From contig PBXF01000024.1 in assembly GCA_002727515.1 (NCBI GenBank), positions 70,449-80,900 of the forward strand: 10,452 nucleotides of DNA, written 5' to 3'. Within the stretch, counting starts at the first letter, position 1, and each line of letters opens with the position of its first letter. Both the position numbers and the translations under genes were made by a program. Source of the DNA: Methanobacteriota archaeon. GTDB taxonomy: Archaea; Thermoplasmatota; Poseidoniia; Poseidoniales; Poseidoniaceae. Below the pieces are notes generated by a model. The model did no database searches and was not told the origin of the DNA. It saw only the letters and a program-made list of their open reading frames with translations. Positions 1-8,203 of this stretch are shown in pieces.

Positions 1-2418
1 GGTTTCGCGTCAGGTGTTATTGACATTTATTTCCAACAAGTGTCAGCAGCATATGGTGTTGCTGAAGAAATCAAAGACGAGCATATGGCCATTCTTAGTA
101 CAGTGGAAGGACCTGGAGAAATATACATAGTTGACACACTATTGCACAATAGTGCAGAATCTTATTTCCTAGACGGAGTTTTCAGTGCTTTTGATGAGGC
201 ATATGGTGAGGCTTTCCTTGATGATGAAACTCAAACCTACCTTAGTTCAGGAGGTGTCGATCCTCAGTGGATTTCAGGTAATTGGAACGATGACGGCGAT
301 GGAGTAATCGAATACGATGAAGAATGGCGTGACCCTGAAACTGGAACTCTGTATGGGGATTTAGACGGTAATGGCATAATTGAAGGAAATGAAACACTAT
401 TAGGTGATATTAACCAAAATGGAATAGAGGATAACGAATCTTCATCCTTTGTATCGGATATCGACATAGAATTCATGTTTTATGATGCAGTTGGACCGGG
501 TGGAGAAAATATTGCATTCACCAATTACATGGGACCATTAGTTTACGCCGCAATGGGAGAACCTGAAACATTAGAAGAGATTAATGCAGACCCAGAAAAC
601 TCTGTAACACTTGAAAGAGCAAAACTATGGAATTTCGAGCATCCAACAGACCTTGAAATCACATTAGCTAGAGATTGGACACTGTATGGTGGAATAGGTG
701 CTTTGATGATGGACTATGGAGCATTAGACGATGATTATGTGACAAATGAATCTGAAGATATAGTCAATCTATCAACAAGAATGGATAGATTACTTGGGAT
801 AGAAATATCAAACGAAGTCGCTCGAGACATATTATTCCTCGGAAATGGAACAGATGACCCACTAGGAATAATTGCAGTTAGTGAATCAGGAACCTCATTT
901 GGGATTGATGCTTATTTAGAAATGTCAAAAGACGAAGCTATGCAAACATATGGACTCAACTCTAATCAACATGATGCCATCAAACAATATTGTTCTAGTT
1001 GGGTATCAAATGAATTCGCTCTTCCGTTAATTTTCGTCAATGGTGAAGGAAATATTACCGCATCTCAATTTGTGAACCAAACATTTGGATCTATCAATCC
1101 AATCGATGACTCATACATGGAATATTCACTTAACATAAATGGAATGTGGGGCTCCGGAAACTTAGGATTCCCTGATGCCCCTGTAGTCAACCTTACTCAA
1201 GAAGAAAGTGCGAGAATATTATATGGTCCAAATGGCTTGACAACTGCTGATGGAGCAAATATGTTCCTCTATGGGGAATTAAGTGGTAAGAGCCTACCAG
1301 TAGATTTGAGCACTGGAATATTGCAAGATGCTACAGAATGGAATAACCAAACTGTAGCAGAGATTTACCAAATCGATGAAAATGCAGCAGCGGCAGCCAG
1401 ATTATTGATGATAGAAATTATTTTCAAGAATTTCATGCCTGATTTCTTGAAAGACAGTTTTGGTACTTCAAAATATCTTACTCAACCAATGAACAACTGG
1501 ATTCTTGGATGGCACGACCCTGTAAATGCCTACTTAGCAACTGGCGATTCATCCAACATGACAGCTGGTTGGACTAGTTTAGAAGCAAATGAAACGTTTT
1601 ACGGATCTGCAGAGTATGTAGAAGGAGGAATCCCCACAGGAGACCCTCCTTTCGTTACAGTGTGTACTGGAGAATCGGATATTTGTAAGAGAGGCGAGAC
1701 TGTAAAAGTAGGAGATAGCGACTACATCAGTTGGCGAACGCCTGAAAAACAAGATGCTACTTACGGATTAATCACTGCCGAATTAAGGGGAGACACTGTT
1801 GGTAGTTTCATAACAGGTAATGGCGACCTTATCGACCTTTCAGGATACGGCATAGTACCTTTAAATTGTGATTCATCTGGGAAACTCAAAGGAGTCCCAG
1901 TAGATGTTTGCGAAGCCAATATGGATCCATTAAGTAGACCTATACAAGCCAAATTAATCAACGACGGAGGTTTGATTGACGCAATACCTGGAGCGCTACC
2001 GGTTTACTTTGGAAGCGAAGTTTCAATAAAAGCAGAGTCAATTAGCAAAGTCATAATCGGCGGAAAATCACAATCTGTATTCTACCTTGATACACGAAAT
2101 ACTACAGAACAACAAGAACCTCCTACACTAGAAGATATGCAAGAAGTTTTCATGATTGAGACATCAGCAGAACTGGATGATGAAACTGCTGAGGCACTTG
2201 TTTCAAACATTGTAACGAATCAAGACTCACTGATGTACTTCTCGAACTTTGACCACTGGATTGATTGGGTAACAGTATCTTTCTGGGTTCTGGGTCTATC
2301 GGGTTTAGTTTTTGGTGGAATTCTAATTTTAAGAAATAACATGGAAGATATTGATCTTACTACCCAAGAAAAGGTGTTTGAAGAAATTGAGGAAAACATA
2401 GAAGATTCTGAGGAATAA
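1..2418 (+). CDS. Large surface-exposed, C-terminally membrane-anchored protein with EF-hand-like loops (5' partial)
   Basis: The frame is open from base 1, so the start is upstream; the GTG at 40 is only the first start-like codon. 805 codons are visible. Residues 96-107 and 120-131 fit the 12-residue EF-hand/dockerin calcium loop (D/N at 1, 3, 5; Gly6; Ile8; Glu12); residues 136-147 form a degenerate third copy. About a dozen N-x-S/T sequons, several cysteines and a strongly acidic composition suggest a glycosylated extracellular domain. One hydrophobic helix lies at about 756-777, followed by a short positively charged turn and an acidic tail, giving an outside-in C-terminal anchor. The first visible residues (GFASGVIDIYF) could be the end of an N-terminal helix. 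No catalytic motif was recognised. WILGWHDP (500-507) and LKGVPV (629-634) recall CD36-family motifs, but this is not a secure assignment. The 53-bp gap to the next same-strand gene allows co-transcription. Confidence 0.85.
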   Translation, partial: GFASGVIDIYFQQVSAAYGVAEEIKDEHMAILSTVEGPGEIYIVDTLLHNSAESYFLDGVFSAFDEAYGEAFLDDETQTYLSSGGVDPQWISGNWNDDGDGVIEYDEEWRDPETGTLYGDLDGNGIIEGNETLLGDINQNGIEDNESSSFVSDIDIEFMFYDAVGPGGENIAFTNYMGPLVYAAMGEPETLEEINADPENSVTLERAKLWNFEHPTDLEITLARDWTLYGGIGALMMDYGALDDDYVTNESEDIVNLSTRMDRLLGIEISNEVARDILFLGNGTDDPLGIIAVSESGTSFGIDAYLEMSKDEAMQTYGLNSNQHDAIKQYCSSWVSNEFALPLIFVNGEGNITASQFVNQTFGSINPIDDSYMEYSLNINGMWGSGNLGFPDAPVVNLTQEESARILYGPNGLTTADGANMFLYGELSGKSLPVDLSTGILQDATEWNNQTVAEIYQIDENAAAAARLLMIEIIFKNFMPDFLKDSFGTSKYLTQPMNNWILGWHDPVNAYLATGDSSNMTAGWTSLEANETFYGSAEYVEGGIPTGDPPFVTVCTGESDICKRGETVKVGDSDYISWRTPEKQDATYGLITAELRGDTVGSFITGNGDLIDLSGYGIVPLNCDSSGKLKGVPVDVCEANMDPLSRPIQAKLINDGGLIDAIPGALPVYFGSEVSIKAESISKVIIGGKSQSVFYLDTRNTTEQQEPPTLEDMQEVFMIETSAELDDETAEALVSNIVTNQDSLMYFSNFDHWIDWVTVSFWVLGLSGLVFGGILILRNNMEDIDLTTQEKVFEEIEENIEDSEE
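286..441 (+). other. Cluster of three EF-hand/dockerin-like calcium-binding loops within the surface protein
   Basis: Seen in the translation: loop 1 at 286-321 (NDDGDGVIEYDE) and loop 2 at 358-393 (DLDGNGIIEGNE) match the canonical pattern of acidic or Asn ligands at 1, 3 and 5, Gly at 6, a hydrophobic residue at 8 and Glu at 12. Loop 3 at 406-441 (DINQNGIEDNES) keeps positions 1, 3, 5 and 6 but has Glu at 8 and lacks Glu12, so it is probably weak or structural. Calcium binding is inferred. Such repeats are common in extracellular archaeal proteins and can stabilise folds or serve cohesin-dockerin-type assembly. Confidence 0.65.
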
Positions 2419-2471
2419 TCAAAGATTGAAATCACACACAATTTGAAGTAGGAATTTACCTACGCATATGC

Positions 2472-2834
2472 ATGTCGATGCAAAAAAATGTACTTGGACA
2501 AGACATTGGTGAATGCTCTTGTAAGCCAATGACTGGATGGTATAGAGATGGTCACTGTAATACTGATGAGCATGATAGAGGTTCTCATACAGTATGCTGC
2601 ATAGTTAACGAAGAATTCCTGAATTTTGCAAGAATGAGGGGTAACGACTTGATTACGCCTGCACCACATTTTAATTTTCCAGGGCTAAAACCAGGGGATT
2701 CATGGTGTGTGTGTGCTAGAACCTGGCTAGACGCTCTCAACAACGGCGTAGCATGCCCAGTAGATCTAGAAGCAACTAATGAGAAGGCGCTAGAAATCAT
2801 CCCACTTGAACTACTAGAAGAAAGAGCAGTCTAA
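2472..2834 (+). CDS. DUF2237 family protein (small, Cys-rich)
   Basis: This 120-aa protein matches the DUF2237 family over its whole length and at the family's usual size. Seen: NVLG at the start, C15 and C17, TG(W/F)YRDG with C29 (22-29), GSHTVC (37-42), EEFLxF, RGNDL (56-60), TPxPxFxFPGLKPGD (62-76), WCxC (78-81), and the C-terminal LEAT (99-102). The spread-out conserved cysteines and histidines suggest a metal- or redox-dependent role, but the family has no established function and none is claimed here. No signal peptide or membrane helix is present, so it is probably cytoplasmic. The start could equally be the second ATG at 2478, giving MQKNVLG. The gene follows the surface-protein gene by 53 bp. 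Its stop codon abuts the stop of the convergent RND gene with no base between them. Confidence 0.93.
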   Translation: MSMQKNVLGQDIGECSCKPMTGWYRDGHCNTDEHDRGSHTVCCIVNEEFLNFARMRGNDLITPAPHFNFPGLKPGDSWCVCARTWLDALNNGVACPVDLEATNEKALEIIPLELLEERAV

Positions 2835-5615
2835 TCACTGTGATTCAGATATCTGCTCAGATTTATCTAAGTATTTTGCAGCATCCAATTCTAAGAATTT
2901 AGAATAAAGTGGCGGCAGTAGTAGAATGCTTGATAGTAGAGCTAATACAATTGCCACGACAAATACCTGTCCAAATAGTTGTAATGGAACCAATGATGAG
3001 AAATTAAGAACTGAAAAACCACCTGCAGTGGTAATCGCTGCTCCAAACATTGCTCTTCCAGTGGTTGCACTTGACTTTGTAACCCAATCTTCAGGAGTGC
3101 CCGTTGGATTATGCTCGACTTCCTCTTCTAATCGAGTCGTTAGGTGAACGGCATAATCTACACCTAAACCTAATGTCAATGCTCCTATCGTCACGGTCTG
3201 TGAATTGAGTTGATATCCTGTTAATCCCATAATTCCGTAGACCCAAATCACAATCACCATCAAAGGAATCCACGTTACAAATCCTCGTGCTGCTCCTGCT
3301 AACAAATCTTGTTGCCTCACCGAATTAATTGCAATTAACATGAACAAAATTACGCCTGCTACAGTTGCGGTTGATATAACTGCTGAGTCAGCAACATCAG
3401 CAGTCACTTGAGCTAAAATGAGAGACCTTCCTGAAATTTTGGCTTCGAAATTATTGTCATTAATCTCTGAAACATCAGATAATCTGGAACTTAATTCAGA
3501 CTCAAAATCAACAGCATCCTGCCAATCCAATGTTGCTGCTTGGAATGATATTACCGTTTGAGTCGCATCTGAATTCAAATTACTACTGGACACATTTCTG
3601 CCATCCTCTGTCAACAACCATTGTTTTAGATTATCATATGATGATTCATCTGCATCTAAATTATTCAATAATTGATCTAATTCACTATTGGTAGTACGCG
3701 AATCTTCTAGTACACTCCAGATTCCTACTGGAACCCCATTTATTCCTTCTGTATTTTCAAGTTCTAACATCACATCGTAATACATCACTTGGCCACCAGA
3801 TGAAATTACATCTCCGTTGATTACCACGTAAAGAGGAGATGGACTGCTTTGGAATTCATCCGCAATCGTAAAGAAATCTTGAACCACTGGAACCGATTCA
3901 TCAAAGTTATCTCGTGTATCGAAACCCACCTCTAATTGCTGAAAACCGATAAACATTGGAATTGAGATTATTATCGTCACCACTACAACCTTTCCTGGAA
4001 TCTTTGTCAGAGAACCAATCCATTTTGAAATTGGTCCAATTTCGATATTACCTGATTTTTCAAGTTTAAGTTTTTTAGGTGGAATCAACATCAGTAATGC
4101 AGGTAAAACCGTAATACTGAGTATGTATATGTAAAAGAGACCAATCGCAATAACTGTTCCAAACGATACCAAAAAGGCTTGCGATGAGAATCTAAATGAT
4201 AAGAAACCTACTATGTCAGTGAAAATTGCCACCATTAGAGCCGCAGAGGTCAACAATGTGCCCTTCCGAATGGCCTCTCTTCGTGTTTCTTTACTGAAAT
4301 CCTGGAGAGTTTTTCTGTCTTGAGGGTTATTAGTCTCTTCATCGATTAACTCTTCCCTTATCCGAGACACTACGTGTAAACCATAGTCAACGCCAATCGC
4401 CAACAGTAGAATCGGTATTGAATTCATGGCTGCATTAAATAACATATTTACTCCTAAAAGAGTCAAAAGTCCTGCAGTCCCATAAGTTGCTGCAATAGCA
4501 AAAACGGTCAAAATTAAGACACTAAAGGTATCTCTCTTGCTCCTAAATTTAGTCCATAGAATGAAACCGAGCAATAAAAGACAAATTGAATTCAATATTC
4601 CTAATTCTTTGCCAAGGTTGGCATTTTGTCCTGTTGCAAGTTGAGAGAAAGAGAACACCGAAATATCATTGTCTCCAGTCTCATCTAACGCTTGTTCATT
4701 TAGTTCTCCTGCCCATATTGTAACCTTGTCTTGAACATCTCCGATGACCTCTTCACCATGCTCTTCAGGGTCGGTGATTACCACAAATGTCGTCAGAATC
4801 GGCCCATCTGAATCCCAAGGTTCATCTTGGTCTTCAGCAGGTAAATTTGAGATAATTAATTCTCTATAATCAATGGATTGTATACCCATCAACATGCCTA
4901 TTTTTCCAGAGATTTGCCCAGTTACTGCACTGGCAGCCATGTGATTTGAACTCAAATTATCCATCATGAATTCAATGGCTTCATTGATTTGAACCAATTC
5001 TGATGAAATTCTAGTGTTTTGGTCCATCCTCAAAAGCCATTCCGAGGGATCTTCAAATGTCCAATTCCTTAATTGATCAGCAGTAATTAAGCCAGGATTG
5101 GGGATAGTGTTTATCCTACTTTGCAATTCAGCCAACGAAGCATTAAATGTCTCATTTGTTGAGTTTGTGACTGCATTGATTGAATCCTTTAATTCCACTA
5201 TCCAAGGTAAGTTCATTTCTGTATCTTGATACATGAACCATTGTAATGCTGAACTTGCCATTCCATTGTTTGGTTGTATGCCGTACAATGGATACTGATA
5301 TTCTTGTAATTCTGAGTGTTCCAAAAGGATGGCTTCTAGAACCGCTAATTGAGCCCAGGTTTCTTCCTCATACAAATCACCTGATTCAATTTGATCGATG
5401 AATCTAATAAAGTCAATAGATGCTTGATATTCGCCTTCAACCTCATTTAGTAACCTAACTGTTTCATTATCTGGAAAAAATGCATCTTCGCTATTGTCAA
5501 AATCGATATTCATCGCAAAGGGTGTAATAATTAACAATGCAGCGAAAAATATTCCAATTGCTATTTTTGGTCTATTTGCACTAAAAATTGTCATGTCGTC
5601 TAACACAGATTTCAT
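2835..5615 (-). CDS. MMPL/RND superfamily transporter (HAE3-like, sterol-sensing-domain type)
   Basis: A 926-aa integral membrane protein with the duplicated RND plan: helix 1 (about 17-34), a large extracellular loop (about 36-335), helices 2-6 (about 340-511), helix 7 (about 542-558), a second loop (about 559-735) and helices 8-12 to about 915. Each half carries the diagnostic helix-4/10 motif, GVDYG-LH at 408-414 and GVDYA-VH at 818-824. The paired Asp410 and Asp820 are the expected proton-relay residues. IDFDNSEDAFFPDNE after helix 1 and FDTRDNFDES after helix 7 are typical of the HAE3/MMPL group, which includes exporters of lipids and other hydrophobic compounds and resembles NPC1/Patched. 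The substrate cannot be read from sequence. The gene lies 137 bp downstream of the ABC permease on the same strand, with a possible own promoter. A start eight codons in (MTIFSANRP) is less likely but possible. Confidence 0.93.
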   Translation of the reverse strand: MKSVLDDMTIFSANRPKIAIGIFFAALLIITPFAMNIDFDNSEDAFFPDNETVRLLNEVEGEYQASIDFIRFIDQIESGDLYEEETWAQLAVLEAILLEHSELQEYQYPLYGIQPNNGMASSALQWFMYQDTEMNLPWIVELKDSINAVTNSTNETFNASLAELQSRINTIPNPGLITADQLRNWTFEDPSEWLLRMDQNTRISSELVQINEAIEFMMDNLSSNHMAASAVTGQISGKIGMLMGIQSIDYRELIISNLPAEDQDEPWDSDGPILTTFVVITDPEEHGEEVIGDVQDKVTIWAGELNEQALDETGDNDISVFSFSQLATGQNANLGKELGILNSICLLLLGFILWTKFRSKRDTFSVLILTVFAIAATYGTAGLLTLLGVNMLFNAAMNSIPILLLAIGVDYGLHVVSRIREELIDEETNNPQDRKTLQDFSKETRREAIRKGTLLTSAALMVAIFTDIVGFLSFRFSSQAFLVSFGTVIAIGLFYIYILSITVLPALLMLIPPKKLKLEKSGNIEIGPISKWIGSLTKIPGKVVVVTIIISIPMFIGFQQLEVGFDTRDNFDESVPVVQDFFTIADEFQSSPSPLYVVINGDVISSGGQVMYYDVMLELENTEGINGVPVGIWSVLEDSRTTNSELDQLLNNLDADESSYDNLKQWLLTEDGRNVSSSNLNSDATQTVISFQAATLDWQDAVDFESELSSRLSDVSEINDNNFEAKISGRSLILAQVTADVADSAVISTATVAGVILFMLIAINSVRQQDLLAGAARGFVTWIPLMVIVIWVYGIMGLTGYQLNSQTVTIGALTLGLGVDYAVHLTTRLEEEVEHNPTGTPEDWVTKSSATTGRAMFGAAITTAGGFSVLNFSSLVPLQLFGQVFVVAIVLALLSSILLLPPLYSKFLELDAAKYLDKSEQISESQ

Positions 5616-5640
5616 CGCTACCAGAAAGGTTAGGAATTTT

Positions 5641-5652
5641 CTTTAGTTATAG
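5641..5652 (-). promoter_or_regulatory. Candidate TATA element for the RND transporter gene
   Basis: On the minus strand CTATAACTAAAG lies 26-37 nt upstream of the ATG at 5615. That is the distance expected if transcription begins at or next to the start codon (leaderless mRNA, common in archaea), and no good Shine-Dalgarno precedes this ATG. The match to the archaeal TTTATATA consensus is only partial, so this is inference from position and A/T content. Confidence 0.3.
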
Positions 5653-5752
5653 CCTATTGTATTCATTCCCTTTGAAATATGTGGTTTGAATATCTCGACC
5701 TTAACGGGAGAGGCTTTTTTTGGCACAGAAATCTGTAAACAAATTTAGAATT

Positions 5753-8194
5753 TCATTGTGATAAATCTTTGACTTTCTCTACTAAATCCATTCGCCTCAA
5801 ACGCCAGATTCCGATTGGAGTCATTGCAACAGCGATGATTATGACACCTGCCATCAATTGGAATGCTACATTGGGAACAAGCACTATGGCTACGTAAAAT
5901 TGCCATGATGAAAATGATGCGGCTAATCCAATGGCACCACCATATGCGAATGCCACTCCAACCAAACCTCCAATAAATCCGATTAGTAAACTTTCGAAAA
6001 GTAGCATTAGACCCAAACTCTTTGTTGATGCTCCAAGAACACGTAATGTTGCAAGTTCGAAATCTCTTTCTGCAACATTCATTATCATTGTATTGAACAT
6101 AACTGCAACAGTAAACAATAATCCTAGATACATCATCGCTTCGAAAATTTGTGTCTGTTGGTCGATTAGACTATTCATTCCATTTATCAAAGTCTGACGT
6201 TCCACCACACCCATCGACATTTCAGCGAGAGATGTATCAATCTCAACCCCATCTGGTAATTCAAGATAAATTGATGTGGCATTTACACCCAATACGTCGC
6301 CCAAATCTGCTCTCAAGAAGTACATAGTTCTGGCAATCTCTCCCCTCGTGATTCCAACAACCTTGATTTCATGTTCTGCCCCATTTACCAAAATTGTATG
6401 CTGCTCTCCAATATTCCAGCCAAGGAATGATACCGCTCCTTCATCAACAATTACTTCGTCAACTAAATTATTTGAATTCGGTTGTTCGCCGTCAATTATA
6501 TTCACATTTCTCATTCCAGAATCATAAGATTCCATACCAACTAATGAGATTACTCGCTCTAAGCCATCACTATCTTCTACAGAACCTAAAGGTGTCTCAA
6601 TCAGTGGCTCGTAAGTAACTCCTCGACTTTCAGCCCATTCAATTACCGAGTCTTCACCATCTTCTGAGATGTAAACTTGAGCATCCCAACTTTGTTGTTC
6701 TTCTAGTCCACCAACAATTGTTTCTTCAAGACCTGCTGACATCATCTGTACAGAACCAAAAAGCATTAAGGAAATTCCTACAGCTAAGAAAGTCATAGTC
6801 AAACGGATTGGTTTCCTTACGCTTGATCTTATTGACAATCCTAATGTAGTTGGCATCCAAGAAGTCATTTTTCTGAGAATATTTGAACCAATTTTCACTT
6901 GATTCTGCCCACTTAAAACTTCGAGTGGGTCGAGTCTACTTGCTTTCCATGCCGGGAAAGCACCTGATAGGAATACAACAATCATTGTTGGAATGATTAC
7001 CGTTGAATAAAGCGAGATTGGGATTTCTCTTTCAGTAATAGGAAGGCCAACTATTCCTTCGTACAAATCCAACATTGCGTCTGAACCATACGGACCGATT
7101 AGTGCTCCAATTGTACACCCCACAGCTCCAATTGCTACAGGTGCTATTAGGTAACCCGTCATTAACGATGAGCGGTTTACACCAAGAGTCCTAAGAACTG
7201 CAATTTCTTTAGCCTGACTTTGAACTAAACGTTGCAAACTCAAAACGATAGTTATCGAGGCAATTGCTGCTATCATTACGGTAAAGGGAAGAGTCATTCG
7301 CTTTGCACCTTCCATATCCTGTCTCATTATTTCAACAGGCTCATTCTGACCTCTGTCTCTTATCCTACCGTCTAATTCAGCAAACTCTAATGATTCAGAT
7401 ACCATCGATTTAATTGAATCTATTTCATTTCCTTCATATTCCTCTGTATCTGGAAAATCAAATGAAGGTGTTCCTTCAACATCTAATATTATTGTATTAC
7501 TTGTTCCGATTGAGGTATTAGTTAGTCGAGCCATTCCACTATCTGAAAGATAGCCGACTACATATTGGCCAGTTTCTGGTGGGAAAATCGAACCTTCTGG
7601 AGCCATGAAAACATGTAATGGATGGTATCCGATTCCGACCATCTTGAATTGTAATGATGAGCTGCCTGCGCTAATGGTGATATTATCTCCGATGGACAAC
7701 TCAAGGACATCCGCAACATGCGCATCTATGACAATCTCGTCGGCACTATCTGCAACTCTTCCATTTGTATGGCCAGCAGGCATCCAAACTCGGTCTGCGT
7801 TTGCATCTGAAGGAATTCCATGCCACAGTGAATTTATGATATGCTCGCCTGATTTGTTTGTGTGGAACATAGTCCCTTGTACAATTGTTCTTCCTTCGCA
7901 TGAATCGAGAGGTGCTGTTTCAGTAGACCATGTAGATTGTAAATTATCACAAAAAGTAGTAACTTGTTCTGGAGACCAGTAAGTACTACGATTATCAATC
8001 CACAGGTCTCCAAGATTAGCGCCTTCGTCATCATCACCATGTAATGTCTCATACATGCCGTCTAGATTGTGAGAGTAACCCCCGAAGGTAATACCTGCAA
8101 ATACTCCTACTGAAACCATAAGCACGACAGCCAATAGACGTAATTTCGTCCGCCAAAGGCTTCTTGCCAATCGTTTATTCAAGAGTGCTGACAT
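5753..8194 (-). CDS. ABC transporter permease, duplicated FtsX/MacB type
   Basis: This 813-aa permease has two similar halves, each with a helix, a large extracellular domain and three FtsX helices. Half 1: helix 1 at about 18-38, extracellular part to about 300, helices at about 302-320, 345-367 and 394-414. Half 2: helix at about 465-485, extracellular part to about 680, helices at about 687-705, 728-755 and 778-800. Diagnostic FtsX features are the coupling segments KEIAVLRTLGV (329-339) and ERDFELATLRVLGA (709-722), and the after-helix boxes WKASRLDPLEVL (416-427) and WRLRRMDLVEKV near the C-terminus. The N-termini of the halves also mirror each other (RTKLRLLAV and RKPIRLTMT). C82 and C99 may form an extracellular disulfide. 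It should pair with the ATPase encoded 9 bp upstream. MacB/LolCE-type systems move lipids, lipoproteins, peptides or drugs by mechanotransmission; the substrate here is unknown. A fused double permease could work as a single chain. Confidence 0.92.
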   Translation of the reverse strand: MSALLNKRLARSLWRTKLRLLAVVLMVSVGVFAGITFGGYSHNLDGMYETLHGDDDEGANLGDLWIDNRSTYWSPEQVTTFCDNLQSTWSTETAPLDSCEGRTIVQGTMFHTNKSGEHIINSLWHGIPSDANADRVWMPAGHTNGRVADSADEIVIDAHVADVLELSIGDNITISAGSSSLQFKMVGIGYHPLHVFMAPEGSIFPPETGQYVVGYLSDSGMARLTNTSIGTSNTIILDVEGTPSFDFPDTEEYEGNEIDSIKSMVSESLEFAELDGRIRDRGQNEPVEIMRQDMEGAKRMTLPFTVMIAAIASITIVLSLQRLVQSQAKEIAVLRTLGVNRSSLMTGYLIAPVAIGAVGCTIGALIGPYGSDAMLDLYEGIVGLPITEREIPISLYSTVIIPTMIVVFLSGAFPAWKASRLDPLEVLSGQNQVKIGSNILRKMTSWMPTTLGLSIRSSVRKPIRLTMTFLAVGISLMLFGSVQMMSAGLEETIVGGLEEQQSWDAQVYISEDGEDSVIEWAESRGVTYEPLIETPLGSVEDSDGLERVISLVGMESYDSGMRNVNIIDGEQPNSNNLVDEVIVDEGAVSFLGWNIGEQHTILVNGAEHEIKVVGITRGEIARTMYFLRADLGDVLGVNATSIYLELPDGVEIDTSLAEMSMGVVERQTLINGMNSLIDQQTQIFEAMMYLGLLFTVAVMFNTMIMNVAERDFELATLRVLGASTKSLGLMLLFESLLIGFIGGLVGVAFAYGGAIGLAASFSSWQFYVAIVLVPNVAFQLMAGVIIIAVAMTPIGIWRLRRMDLVEKVKDLSQ

Positions 8195-8197
8195 AGA

Positions 8198-8203
8198 ATC
8201 ACC
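8198..8203 (-). promoter_or_regulatory. Shine-Dalgarno site of the permease gene
   Basis: On the minus strand the ATPase stop is followed directly by the site and then the start: TAA-GGTGAT-TCT-ATG. GGTGAT is complementary to the conserved archaeal 16S rRNA 3' end (AUCACCUCC). Its placement between stop and start supports translational coupling of ATPase and permease and fixes the ATG at 8194 as the start. Confidence 0.75.

Noticed and set aside
40..42. GTG as the true start of the first gene
   Set aside because: The reading frame is open for all 13 codons before it, and no Shine-Dalgarno precedes the GTG; the gene most likely begins outside the window.
2448..2463. GTAGG-AATTTA-CCTAC inverted repeat upstream of the DUF2237 gene
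   Set aside because: Only a 5-bp stem; too short to call an operator or terminator without conservation, and nothing similar was noticed elsewhere in the window.
5706..5721. GGGAGAGGC followed by seven T, looking like a plus-strand terminator
   Set aside because: No plus-strand gene ends nearby and no complementary stem precedes the T run; on the minus strand, where the genes lie, it is an A run.
7605..7982. 125-codon plus-strand reading frame inside the ABC permease gene
   Set aside because: It lies wholly antisense to a convincing permease, and its translation has no recognisable domain or start signal.
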